The notes beneath the pieces were generated by a model. It was not told the origin of the DNA. It was given only the letters and a program-made list of their open reading frames with translations, and did no database searches. From positions 1 through 64,000 of the forward strand of contig CANOCV010000008.1 of NCBI GenBank assembly GCA_947564465.1: 64,000 bases of DNA, written 5' to 3'. The translations under genes and the position numbers were made by a program. The DNA comes from an uncultured Roseburia sp. (GTDB lineage: Bacteria > Bacillota > Clostridia > Lachnospirales > Lachnospiraceae). This document shows, in pieces, positions 1-8,147 of this stretch. Position 1 is the stretch's first letter. Each line of letters starts with the position of its first letter.

Positions 1-116
1 TCCTTAGGACTATTGCAAAGCAATAAATTCCTCTTGCATCCGTGCGCATAAGCTTTTATATCATAGGAAAGTCGTAGGTTTTAGCACTTCACAGTAACAA
101 GGTCTTTCCTATGATA
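1..116. repeat. Dispersed repeat type A, copy A1 (cut by window start)
   Basis: This copy carries the type A landmarks: CCTTAGGACTATTGCAAAG, GTGCGCATAAGCTTTTATA, and a terminal inverted pair TATCATAGGAAAG (59-71) and CTTTCCTATGATA (104-116). Nearly the same sequence recurs at 23660-23790, and shortened or diverged forms occur at 3204-3356 and 7665-7810. The left end lies outside the window. It abuts a type B repeat, and the pair follows the terminator of the TPR gene. No coding sequence is evident. Confidence 0.85.
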
Positions 117-118
117 GA

Positions 119-244
119 ACAAAGAATCCGGCTCTGCCGGATTCTCCGCCTGCGGCGGGCCGCATATGCGGCATTTTTCCTCTCCGCCGCAGTGCGATCC
201 TATACGGAGGGCTTTTTATATCATAGGAAATATTTCCTATGATA
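119..244. repeat. Dispersed repeat type B, copy B1
   Basis: A GC-rich block of small hairpins (GAATCCGGCTCTGCCGGATTC, then GCCTGCGG and CCGCCGCAGTGCGATCC, then CGGAGGGCTTTTTATATC) ends in a perfect 26-bp palindrome at 219-244 built from TATCATAGGAAAT and its complement. A homologous block lies at 34574-34731. The palindromic end resembles the ends of type A, so A and B may share termini. It directly follows the U-tract of the terminator at 249-277, read on the minus strand. Confidence 0.8.
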
Positions 245-248
245 TAAA

Positions 249-277
249 AAAAGACATCAAAAATTTGATGTCTTTTG
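249..277 (-). terminator. Intrinsic terminator of the TPR gene operon
   Basis: On the minus strand the sequence reads AAGACATC, a short AT loop, GATGTCTT, then a run of seven T. It lies 13 bases after the stop codon of the TPR protein and ends the folC operon. Repeat B1 begins directly after the T-run. Confidence 0.85.
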
Positions 278-289
278 TAAGCAAATCCT

Positions 290-1732
290 CTATTCCTGTC
301 CGGTCGGTGCATCGCCGCTATTTCCGTCTTCATTCCCCGGCGTCTGTTCCCCCTCCTGCGGCAAATCCATTGTGTCAAGATAACGCTGAGAGGTCGCTGC
401 CCGCTCCGTCCCCGGATACAACTCAACCATTTTGCGGTAATACACCGCCGCCTTTTCGTTCTCACCCAGATTCCGATAAGCCTGCGCCAGATAATACAGC
501 GCATACCCTTCGCCGTATTTTTCATCTACGTCTATCACTCTCTGAAGCTTCTCAGCCGCCTCCGTATAATTCTGCTGCCCATATGCGCTGCGCCCGTCAT
601 TGTACGCTGTCTGGATATACTGCTCATTGACAGTCGCGTTGATACTCTCATATGCAGATTTTGCGGTGCCGGACAGATACTGTGTATTGACATGGGAGAG
701 AGCATCCCCCGCACCTGTAACATCATTCGCCGCAAATGCAGCATAGGCGCTCAAAAGCTGTTCATAAGCTGCAATCTTTGCCTGTGTCTCTTTTGTCTCG
801 TCTGCGGCGCTGTCCACCTGCCCCAACAAATCATCAAGCTGATTTTGCAGGGACTCAATCGCCTGATTTTTTGTCGCAATGGTATCATTCGCCTCGCTCT
901 CAGCCGCCTTCGCCTCATTCTGCGCCGCGTGGCGCACTCCCGGTACGATCAAAAAGCCTGTCACACAGGCGCCGATCGCCACACCGATAATAATATTCAC
1001 AATGGTAGAAACCGCTGAATTATCCTTAAAATGTGTAGGCTGAATGATTGTCTCGTTTCCGCTTTTGTATGCAATCAGATCATTTTTCTTCTCACTCTTT
1101 TTTTCTTTTGCACTGCCTTTTTTCTCCCCGGCTATCTCTTTCATATAGCGGAGTGTCTGTGTATTGCCGGCATCTATCTCGAACGCCGCCTGCAGGGACT
1201 TCCTCGCAAGCTCATATTTTTCTTCCTGTATATAAAGCAGCGCGATAAGCTGATGTCCCTTTACCAGCTTCGGATTCAGGGATAGTACCTTCTTTAACTG
1301 TATCAAAGCCAAATCTCTGCTGTCCTGTTTACAGTAAAGAAGCGCCTGGTTATATTTTTTGATGGTCTGGTTGATGGCTTCCAGCTTTGACGGATTCTTT
1401 TGAATCGCGTTGAGATAACGCTCCGCGTCATTGTTCTCGCTCTGGAAATTGCGGCTGATAACCCACTCGCTTAGCGCGGATACGGTTTCCCCCACCTCAA
1501 AATACACAAGCCCCAGAAGGTTCCTGGCCTGAATGTTCATTTTATTGTAACGCAAGCTCTTGGTTAAGCTCTCTGCCGCACCGGACAAGTCCCTGACCGA
1601 AGCCTTTGAAAGTCCCTGGTTATAATAATAATTTGATGCCATGATTATCTTTTTATATATCCCTACATCTGCCGAACAGTTCTGGCAATAATCATCTTCG
1701 GTCAGCTGGGCTCCACAATACATGCATTTCAT
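290..1732 (-). CDS. Zinc-ribbon, single-pass membrane protein with TPR repeats
   Basis: 480 residues. The N-terminus holds a zinc-ribbon with CxxC pairs at Cys3/Cys6 and Cys16/Cys19. Residues 30-200 read as tetratricopeptide helices (for example NLLGLVYFEVGETVSALSEW). A membrane segment follows at about 241-265, then a coiled coil rich in Glu, Lys and Ala (about 268-330), then outer TPRs (about 385-460) and an acidic Gly/Pro/Glu tail. The topology predicts cytoplasmic TPRs and an extracellular coiled coil plus TPRs. TPRs usually scaffold protein complexes. The partner is unknown and no enzyme domain is visible. It is the last gene of a run folC, 46-codon ORF, this gene, all closely spaced, so it is probably cotranscribed. 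Membership in a specific named family is not claimed. Confidence 0.8.
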   Translation of the reverse strand: MKCMYCGAQLTEDDYCQNCSADVGIYKKIIMASNYYYNQGLSKASVRDLSGAAESLTKSLRYNKMNIQARNLLGLVYFEVGETVSALSEWVISRNFQSENNDAERYLNAIQKNPSKLEAINQTIKKYNQALLYCKQDSRDLALIQLKKVLSLNPKLVKGHQLIALLYIQEEKYELARKSLQAAFEIDAGNTQTLRYMKEIAGEKKGSAKEKKSEKKNDLIAYKSGNETIIQPTHFKDNSAVSTIVNIIIGVAIGACVTGFLIVPGVRHAAQNEAKAAESEANDTIATKNQAIESLQNQLDDLLGQVDSAADETKETQAKIAAYEQLLSAYAAFAANDVTGAGDALSHVNTQYLSGTAKSAYESINATVNEQYIQTAYNDGRSAYGQQNYTEAAEKLQRVIDVDEKYGEGYALYYLAQAYRNLGENEKAAVYYRKMVELYPGTERAATSQRYLDTMDLPQEGEQTPGNEDGNSGDAPTGQE

Positions 1733-1753
1733 ATATATACCTCGCTTATTTTT

Positions 1754-1894
1754 TTAGCCATTCCTTTTTTCTTTCAGCATTTCCCTTAAAATATCGGTCA
1801 TATCGGTTAAATCATGGTTATATATTGCGTCTTCCGCCTCCTCGACCTCCAGGCTCGGCTGGAATTTTTTCAGTTCTTCCTCAAAATCTATCAT
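1754..1894 (-). CDS. Small acidic protein of 46 residues, unknown function
   Basis: The reading frame starts MIDFEEELKKFQP and ends LREMLKEKRNG. It has an excellent ribosome binding site, AGGAGGAAAAGAAT directly before the ATG. It lies 12 bases after folC and 21 bases before the TPR protein gene, in the same direction. It is charged (many Glu, Asp and Lys), has no signal peptide or membrane segment, and is likely helical. The tight operon packing and strong start signal support a real gene. Function is unknown; a binding partner of the neighbouring TPR protein is only a guess. Confidence 0.65.
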   Translation of the reverse strand: MIDFEEELKKFQPSLEVEEAEDAIYNHDLTDMTDILREMLKEKRNG

Positions 1895-1906
1895 ATTCTT
1901 TTCCTC

Positions 1907-3187
1907 CTAAACTTGAATCAGCTTTTCCAATTCCCCAATCAGATACAGAGAACCCACACAGAACAAATACTGTCCCTTATTTTTATTCGAAACAGCATAG
2001 GCATATGCGTCATTACAATCAGGGATTATCGTTGTCTCTTTTCCATGGAGCAAAAATTCCCTGGCTATCAACTGCGGATTTAACCCGCGCTCATCGGGAA
2101 TTCCCGTCAAAATCACCTCTCCCCAGTCAATTCTCTCTGCTAACAGATGCACAGCGCTCCGATAATCCTTCTCCTTTACCATAGAAAATAAAAGCATTGG
2201 TCTCTTCCCGCCGATTCTCTCAACCGTCTGCATAAAAAGCTCAATTCCAGCCATATTGTGCGCACCGTCAAAATAGATATGCTCCGCCGCCTCCTGCATG
2301 CGGCCTGGCCAACAGGTTTTTGCAAGTCCTCCCTTTATCTGCTCCATAGAAATTCCAAGCGTCTCGGACAGTACCCGAAGCGATTCAAAAGCAAGAGCCG
2401 CGTTCATCACCTGATACTCCGCTGCAAACGGTATCGAAAGTTCAACAACATCATAACCAGTCGCATAGCAAAAATCAATCTTTTTTCCGGTTAATTCATG
2501 AATCTTTATATTTTTTAGAGTTATTTCATAAAAAGGCGCCTGCATTAGACGTGCCCGATCCCTGATCACGGCAGAAGCTTTTGCACAATTTCCGTCGAAT
2601 ACTACCGGAACTTTCGGTTTGATAATTCCCGCTTTCTCGGCGGCAATCTTCTCTACCGTGTCTCCAAGAATCTCCGTATGCTCCAGACTTATCGACGTAA
2701 TAACGGTAAGAAGCGGCTTTGGAAAAATATTTGTAGTATCAAGCCTGCCTCCAAGACCCGTCTCCAAGACCAGGTACTTCACACCCCTCCTTTTAAATAT
2801 CATCATTCCCATCGCAAAAAGATATTCGAAAAACGACGGATGCGCCATTCCCTCCTCTTCCATTTCCGCAACAGCCTGCCGAACCTGCCCGTACGCCCAT
2901 ACAAAATCTTCTCTTGTGCAGTTCTCCCCTTCAATGCGGAACCTCTCCTCCATGCAGACCAGATGCGGCGACGTAAAAAGCCCCGTCAAAAGCCCGCTCC
3001 CGCACAGAACACTGTTGATAAATGCACAGACACTTCCCTTGCCGTTACTGCCGGCGACATGGATTACCTGAAAGCCATCCTGCGGATTTTTCAGACGGCG
3101 CATTAGCTCTCTCGTATGTTGAAGCCCGTTTTTCTTTGTAAATTTCGGTATATCATAAATGTATTCACATATTTTCTCGTATGTCAT
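1907..3187 (-). CDS. folC: Bifunctional folylpolyglutamate / dihydrofolate synthase
   Basis: 426 residues, normal for FolC. It adds glutamate to folates (and in many bacteria to dihydropteroate) using ATP in the cytoplasm. The P-loop reads HVAGSNGKGSV (about 43-53), followed by the family motifs TSPHLV, LETGLGGRLDTTN and, in the C-terminal domain, FDGAHNMAG. It is the first gene of the small operon ending in the TPR protein. Two purine-rich tracts precede the ATG (AGAGGT 14 bases upstream and AGAGG immediately before it), so the start is likely but the Shine-Dalgarno is not ideal. Repeat A2 lies in its 5' region. No other folate gene is in the window. Confidence 0.95.
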   Translation of the reverse strand: MTYEKICEYIYDIPKFTKKNGLQHTRELMRRLKNPQDGFQVIHVAGSNGKGSVCAFINSVLCGSGLLTGLFTSPHLVCMEERFRIEGENCTREDFVWAYGQVRQAVAEMEEEGMAHPSFFEYLFAMGMMIFKRRGVKYLVLETGLGGRLDTTNIFPKPLLTVITSISLEHTEILGDTVEKIAAEKAGIIKPKVPVVFDGNCAKASAVIRDRARLMQAPFYEITLKNIKIHELTGKKIDFCYATGYDVVELSIPFAAEYQVMNAALAFESLRVLSETLGISMEQIKGGLAKTCWPGRMQEAAEHIYFDGAHNMAGIELFMQTVERIGGKRPMLLFSMVKEKDYRSAVHLLAERIDWGEVILTGIPDERGLNPQLIAREFLLHGKETTIIPDCNDAYAYAVSNKNKGQYLFCVGSLYLIGELEKLIQV

Positions 3188-3203
3188 CCTCTTTTGTTAC
3201 CTC

Positions 3204-3356
3204 TGATATAACAAAAGTGCGCTTCGCACACCCTTGCGAATTAATAACTTTCAATGCGCAGCTTTTGTTTCCGCGCCGAGCTGCGCATAAGCTTTTATAT
3301 CAGTAGGAAAGTCATAGACTTTTACACTTCACTGCAATATGGTCTTTCCTATGATA
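3204..3356. repeat. Dispersed repeat type A, copy A2 (internally shortened)
   Basis: It contains AACAAAAGTGCGCTTCGCAC, CAATGCGCAGCTTTTGTTTC, GCGCATAAGCTTTTATATC and terminal CTTTCCTATGATA, in the same order as the long copy at 23568-23790. It lacks the central CCTAAGG / CCTTAGG hairpin. It lies between the fapA-like terminator and the folC start, and follows the terminator U-tract on the minus strand. Confidence 0.85.
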
Positions 3357-3362
3357 TAACAA

Positions 3363-3402
3363 AAGTCACCACTATCAGTATAGAGATAGCGGTGACTTTT
3401 TT
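3363..3402 (-). terminator. Intrinsic terminator of the FapA-like gene
   Basis: The stem GTCACCGCTATC / GATAGTGGTGAC is followed by TTTTGTT on the minus strand. It lies about 50 bases past the stop codon. The mirrored A-run on the other side makes it A-flanked as well. Repeat A2 begins right after the T-tract. Confidence 0.85.
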
Positions 3403-3450
3403 CAAGTATATTTCTCCATTCAAAAATTTTTTTCGTCGCAGTTTCCGCCG

Positions 3451-4845
3451 TTATCCGACAATCTCGTCCCCTTTCAACACAACCTTGTCGCCGCGCAAAA
3501 CATACTCCACTGCAAATTGCTCATCCTTTACCACAACCTTTTGTGTACCGATTACAACAAACACTCCCGGATATATGGTTCGATTTACTTTTACCGTTGA
3601 ATTTCTTGATGCCGCTTCCTGGGCATTCAACTCCGCAAGCTCTACACGGAATGCCTTTTCCCTTGCACTGTCACAGATAGATGAACGAAGCAGGGCAATC
3701 CGCCGCGGATCCTGCTTATAGGAAACCCCCTGTTCCTTTTCCATCTGTTCAAATTGACTCAGCGCTTTCGTTACCCTGTCCAGGTTCTTGTGCAGCTCCA
3801 TAATCTGTTCTCTGATATCAAAAATCTTTTGACGAATCTCTTCTCCGATTCCAACTTCTACCTGTGTCTTTACTTCTGTGGCATTTCCAACTTCATTTAC
3901 CACAATTCCTTCTATCGCATGTACTCTTCCGCCAATGACAGCGCCCTTTTTTCCCTCCAGACGAATACTTTGTCTGCACTCCACCTCACACTGTAAAAGC
4001 GTATCCGCCTGTATCGTCCCATACGCCTCCACTTTCGCATATTCAAAAAAGCGAGCCGATATATTTCCTCTGGAAAAAATCTGTGCCCGATTGTCACCAA
4101 GCACACCGCCCCTTAGGACAATATCCTTTCCGGCCCACAGGGTAGCCCCCTCAACGACACCGTCCACAGTCAAGGTTCCTCCTGCCCTCACTGACATACC
4201 GCCGCAAACATTTCCATGGATTACAACGTCGCCCGCAAAATCTATATTTCCGAACAGCGAGTCTACATTCGCAAATATTTCATGAAAATTCGTAATGTTA
4301 ATTCTGTTATTGGAACACTCAATCTTGCCGTCTGTCGTAGCCACATACGTCAAGTTATCATTCGAACGCACAAAACCGCGGCCTTTTAACGGCGCCATCT
4401 CCTTGCCAAGCCTCGCAGGAATCTCCTTGCCCTTTACCGTATAGCCCATCTCTCCCTGTACCGCAGGCTTATAAGTTGCAATTACCTGTCCTGCCACCAC
4501 AGTCTCTATCAGATTCATGCTCCAATAATCTACGCTACCGTCTTCCCGAATCTGCGGCGTCTTATTTGGATTCTGCTTAAAGTTGTACTGATAACTCCCA
4601 TCCTTACCATCTATCGCAGGCTTTCCCGAAGCCACAATCATCCGCACCTCATAAAGCCCTTCCGAAGCCATCTGACTTAAAACATTTTCTTTTATTCCAT
4701 AGACCACACCGGATGAGAGCAATGCTTGCTTAAGCATATCCACTGTATACCGTTCTCCCGGCATCGGCATGGCCAGCAACATATAAGCTTCCATCTCATT
4801 TCCACTGATCATTACATTTATTTCTTCTGTCTTTTCTAATGCCAT
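3451..4845 (-). CDS. FapA-like (DUF342) beta-helix protein
   Basis: 464 residues from the ATG of MALEKTEEINV; AAGGGGGTG lies at good spacing, and the upstream GTG frame extension is rejected. The middle has the polymer-like beta-helix of the DUF342/FapA family (NIDFAGDVVIHGNVCGGMSV, then repeated Gly-hydrophobic turns). A charged helical segment follows (about 340-400), then a small beta C-terminus. FapA proteins take part in flagellar assembly or polar localisation in some bacteria, but DUF342 proteins are widespread in non-flagellated Firmicutes and no flagellar gene is present here. Function in this organism is therefore unknown. It is monocistronic, with its own promoter and terminator. 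Confidence 0.85.
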   Translation of the reverse strand: MALEKTEEINVMISGNEMEAYMLLAMPMPGERYTVDMLKQALLSSGVVYGIKENVLSQMASEGLYEVRMIVASGKPAIDGKDGSYQYNFKQNPNKTPQIREDGSVDYWSMNLIETVVAGQVIATYKPAVQGEMGYTVKGKEIPARLGKEMAPLKGRGFVRSNDNLTYVATTDGKIECSNNRINITNFHEIFANVDSLFGNIDFAGDVVIHGNVCGGMSVRAGGTLTVDGVVEGATLWAGKDIVLRGGVLGDNRAQIFSRGNISARFFEYAKVEAYGTIQADTLLQCEVECRQSIRLEGKKGAVIGGRVHAIEGIVVNEVGNATEVKTQVEVGIGEEIRQKIFDIREQIMELHKNLDRVTKALSQFEQMEKEQGVSYKQDPRRIALLRSSICDSAREKAFRVELAELNAQEAASRNSTVKVNRTIYPGVFVVIGTQKVVVKDEQFAVEYVLRGDKVVLKGDEIVG

Positions 4846-4913
4846 ACCGGGCACCCCCTTCGTCTATTCCGCATGACCAATGAATCTTTCTCCTCTTAAA
4901 ATCTCTTACTTTA

Positions 4914-4942
4914 TTTATATCATAACTTTAGCTTTTGCTCAA
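4914..4942 (-). promoter_or_regulatory. Probable promoter of the FapA-like gene
   Basis: On the minus strand TTGAGC is followed by 17 bases and TATAAA, about 70 bases before the start codon. It lies in the 145-base gap after valS, where I see no clear valS terminator. Confidence 0.5.
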
Positions 4943-4990
4943 CTATTGTCCGACATTTTTTTACTTTTCCCTTGTACTTCCTGAGATACA

Positions 4991-7636
4991 TTATCCCTTC
5001 ATCTGTGCCAGACGTGCCTCAACCTGCTCCATCATCTGTTCGTATTTCGCAAGTTTATCTTTTTCCTCCTGAATCTTTGCCGCAGGCGCCTTACTCACAA
5101 ATTTTTCGTTATTCAGCATACCATGGGAACGGGCAAGCTCCTTTTCCAGTCTCGCTTTCTCCTTTGTGAGACGCTCCCTCTCCTTTTCCATGTCGACAAG
5201 ATCCTCAAGCGGCATATATGCCACTGCCCCCGGGATTACTACAGATACTGCGTCCCCGCCAATTCCCTCCTTATTGGTCTGAACATTCACTTCACTTGCA
5301 CTAATCAGATTTTGATAAGAGTTCTTCATCGTCTCAAATACACCGCAAAGCGCCTGATCCCCGGACACAAGAAAAACTTTTGCCTTTCTGGAAGGCGGTA
5401 CATCCATATCCGTGCGGAGATTGCGGATTCCCCGTACCAAATCCTTTACACTTGACATCATTGCCTCTTCAGTTTCAAAATTCCATTCTTCCCTGTATTT
5501 TGGCCACTCTGCAAGCATAATTGTCTCTTCTTGTGGATTTAAGGTGCAATAGATTTCCTCCGTAATAAACGGCATATAAGGATGAAGCAGCTTTAATGCC
5601 TGCCCCAGCACAGTCTTAAGCGTCCACAGCGCCGCATTTGCCGCGATTTTGTCTTCTTCCTTTTTGTAGGTGCGAATCTTGGCAATCTCAATATACCAGT
5701 CACAGAATTCGTCCCATATAAAATCATAAATCTTCTGTACTGCAATTCCCAGCTCAAACTTTTCCATATTCTCGGTGATATCTCTTGTCAGACGATTCAC
5801 TGCCGACAAAATCCACTTATCCTCAGGCGCAAGCTTTGCAAAATCCGGTTCACTCACCTCAAAGCCTTCCAGATTCATCATAATAAACCGCGACGCATTC
5901 CACACTTTATTTGCAAAATTCCTGGAAGCTTCCACACGCTCCCAGTAGAAACGCATGTCATTTCCCGGCGCATTTCCGGTAATCAGCGTCAAACGCAGCG
6001 CATCGGCCCCGTATTTGTCGATTACATCAAGCGGATCTATCCCATTTCCCAGCGACTTACTCATCTTACGCCCCTGGGAATCACGAACCAGTCCGTGTAT
6101 CAAAACCGTGTGAAACGGCACCTCACCCGTCTGCTCCAGTCCCGAAAACATCATCCTCATAACCCAAAACGGAATAATATCGTAACCTGTCACAAGCACG
6201 CTTGTCGGATAAAAATAATCCAGCTCCTCTGTCTTATCCGGCCATCCCAGTGTGGAAAACGGCCACAGTGCCGAGGAAAACCATGTGTCTAAGGTGTCCG
6301 GATCCTGTCTCATCGGCTTTTTGCATTTTGGGCAAACCGCAGACGCTTCTTTCGTAACAACCATCTCCCGGCAGTCGCCACAATAAAATGCCGGTATCTG
6401 ATGCCCCCACCACAGCTGACGTGAAATACACCAGTCCCTAATGTTCTCCAGCCAGTGAAAATATGTCTTGTCAAAATACTCCGGCACAAACTTCGTATCG
6501 CCCTTCTTTACCGCATCAATTGCAGGCTGCGCCAACGGCTTCATCTTTACAAACCACTGTTTGGAAACCTTCGGCTCTATCGTCGTATTACAGCGATAGC
6601 AGGTCCCTACATTATGAGAATAATCCTCAATCTTTACAAGCGCACCTTCTGCCTTGAGATCCTCAACGATCGCTTCCCTTGCCTCGTATCTGTCCATCCC
6701 CGCATACTTCGGATAATCTTCAACGATTTTCGCATCGTCTGTCATTACATCAATCACCTCAAGATTGTGTCTGAGTCCAACTTCAAAATCGTTCGGATCA
6801 TGCGCCGGTGTGATTTTCACCACACCCGTACCAAAGTCCATCTCCACATACTCATCCGCAATAATCGGAATCTCTCTGTGAACGAGCGGAAGTATGACCT
6901 TCTTTCCGACCATATCCTTATATCTCTCATCGTTTGGATTAACGGCAACCGCCGTATCGCCAAGCATTGTTTCCGGTCTTGTCGTTGCCATCTGGATATA
7001 TCCGCTTCCGTCTGAGAGCGGATATCGCAGGTGCCAGAAATGTCCCGCCTGCTCCTCATACTCAACTTCCGCATCGGAGATGGATGTCTGGCATTTCGGA
7101 CACCAGTTGATGATTCTCTTTCCCCGATAAATCAGCCCCTTATCATATAACTTGACAAACACTTCCTTTACCGCCTTTGAGCAGCCCTCATCCATCGTAA
7201 AGCGTTCCCTCTCCCAATCAGCCGAGGAGCCCATTTTCTTTAACTGGCTTACGATGCGTCCTCCGTATTCTTCTTTCCACTTCCAGGCTCTCTCTAAAAA
7301 TCCGTCTCTTCCGATATCCTCTTTCGATATCCCTTCTTCGCGCATATTCTCTACAATCTTCGCCTCTGTCGCAATGGAAGCATGATCTGTTCCCGGCAGC
7401 CACAAAGCGGAATATCCCTGCATTCTCTTAAAGCGCGTCAAAATATCCTGCAATGTATTATCAAGCGCATGTCCCATGTGAAGCTGTCCCGTAATATTTG
7501 GCGGAGGCATAACAATCGTGAACGGCTTTTTTTCTTTGTCCGCTTTGGCATGAAAATACCCGTTATCCTCCCATTTTTTATAAAGTCTGTCCTCAATCCC
7601 TTTCGGATCATAAGTTTTTGCAAGCTCTTTATTCAT
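4991..7636 (-). CDS. valS: Valyl-tRNA synthetase
   Basis: 881 residues, the usual class I ValRS length. It charges tRNA-Val with valine and edits threonine. Visible features are PPPNITGQLHMGH (HIGH signature at 53-56), the inserted editing domain, GRKMSKSLGNG (KMSKS, near residue 530), the anticodon domain, and the C-terminal coiled-coil arm rich in Lys and Glu (MEKERERLTKEKARLEKEL). AGAAGGAG precedes the ATG. Expression is probably governed by the T-box leader at 7811-8072. Between the T-box terminator and the start codon lies repeat A3, which would be part of the mRNA whenever the terminator is read through. Confidence 0.98.
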   Translation of the reverse strand: MNKELAKTYDPKGIEDRLYKKWEDNGYFHAKADKEKKPFTIVMPPPNITGQLHMGHALDNTLQDILTRFKRMQGYSALWLPGTDHASIATEAKIVENMREEGISKEDIGRDGFLERAWKWKEEYGGRIVSQLKKMGSSADWERERFTMDEGCSKAVKEVFVKLYDKGLIYRGKRIINWCPKCQTSISDAEVEYEEQAGHFWHLRYPLSDGSGYIQMATTRPETMLGDTAVAVNPNDERYKDMVGKKVILPLVHREIPIIADEYVEMDFGTGVVKITPAHDPNDFEVGLRHNLEVIDVMTDDAKIVEDYPKYAGMDRYEAREAIVEDLKAEGALVKIEDYSHNVGTCYRCNTTIEPKVSKQWFVKMKPLAQPAIDAVKKGDTKFVPEYFDKTYFHWLENIRDWCISRQLWWGHQIPAFYCGDCREMVVTKEASAVCPKCKKPMRQDPDTLDTWFSSALWPFSTLGWPDKTEELDYFYPTSVLVTGYDIIPFWVMRMMFSGLEQTGEVPFHTVLIHGLVRDSQGRKMSKSLGNGIDPLDVIDKYGADALRLTLITGNAPGNDMRFYWERVEASRNFANKVWNASRFIMMNLEGFEVSEPDFAKLAPEDKWILSAVNRLTRDITENMEKFELGIAVQKIYDFIWDEFCDWYIEIAKIRTYKKEEDKIAANAALWTLKTVLGQALKLLHPYMPFITEEIYCTLNPQEETIMLAEWPKYREEWNFETEEAMMSSVKDLVRGIRNLRTDMDVPPSRKAKVFLVSGDQALCGVFETMKNSYQNLISASEVNVQTNKEGIGGDAVSVVIPGAVAYMPLEDLVDMEKERERLTKEKARLEKELARSHGMLNNEKFVSKAPAAKIQEEKDKLAKYEQMMEQVEARLAQMKG

Positions 7637-7664
7637 ACTATTTCTCCTTCTGCTTTTTAATGGT

Positions 7665-7810
7665 AGAACAAAAGTGCGCGGATTTGTCCTAAGGGGTACC
7701 AGGCTTGCCTGGGGGATTCCTTAGGACTATTACAAAGCAATATTTTCCTCTCGTGCGAGTGCGCATAAGCTTTTTGTCATATAGGAAATCTGAAGGACTT
7801 TCCTATATAA
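7665..7810. repeat. Dispersed repeat type A, copy A3
   Basis: It begins GAACAAAAGTGCGC, skips directly to the GGATTTGTCCTAAGG / CCTTAGGAC hairpin, and ends in a shortened terminal pair ATATAGGAAA / TTTCCTATAT. It lies inside the valS 5' untranslated region, immediately after the T-box terminator U-tract. Confidence 0.85.
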
Positions 7811-8072
7811 CAAAAAACCCTTTACAGACAATGTCTGCAAAGGGCGTATAACCGCGGTACCACCTTTGTTATGGAATCTCCATATCTCTTGTTCTTAACG
7901 GGAACTACGCGTGAGAACTTCTCCCGCGTCACATACTCCGCGGCTTTCTCGGCTCTCCGGTTCAAAAGCTACCTTCCACAGACCGTATTCGGGCAATTTT
8001 TCAGCCAGTGAATCGCCCTCTCTTAGAACCGTATCTGTGTACTCCTCTTTCTCATCACCTTTTCTTATAGCT
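7811..8072 (-). promoter_or_regulatory. T-box leader of valS (specifier GUA)
   Basis: On the minus strand the conserved T-box sequence AGGTGGTACCGCG lies at about 7852-7866. It is followed by the terminator CCCTTTGCAGACA / TGTCTGTAAAGGG and TTTTTTG (7811-7840). Stem I features are present: AGAGAGGGCGATTC, and a specifier loop of the form GGAAG-GTA-GCTTT. GTA (7970-7972, read on the minus strand) is a valine codon, matching the downstream gene. Uncharged tRNA-Val should stabilise the antiterminator and raise valS expression. The specifier was placed by alignment with the ileS leader in the same window. Confidence 0.92.
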
Positions 8073-8078
8073 ATTGTC

Positions 8079-8107
8079 ATAATAATTTCTTCCCGGCGTT
8101 TTGTCAA
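8079..8107 (-). promoter_or_regulatory. Promoter of the valS T-box transcript
   Basis: A consensus TTGACA (8102-8107) is separated by 17 bases from TATTAT (8079-8084) on the minus strand. It places the RNA start near 8072, just before stem I of the T-box. Confidence 0.8.
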
Positions 8108-8147
8108 GAGATTTTGTTAAATGTTTATGCAGCTGTCTCTGCAATTT

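Noticed and set aside
1..244. CRISPR array or insertion sequence as explanation of the repeats
   Set aside because: Repeats are not regularly spaced and have no spacers of constant length. There is no transposase gene or target duplication that I could see.
7895..8107. 70-codon ORF on the valS T-box
   Set aside because: It is the leader RNA itself: the frame crosses stem I and the specifier.
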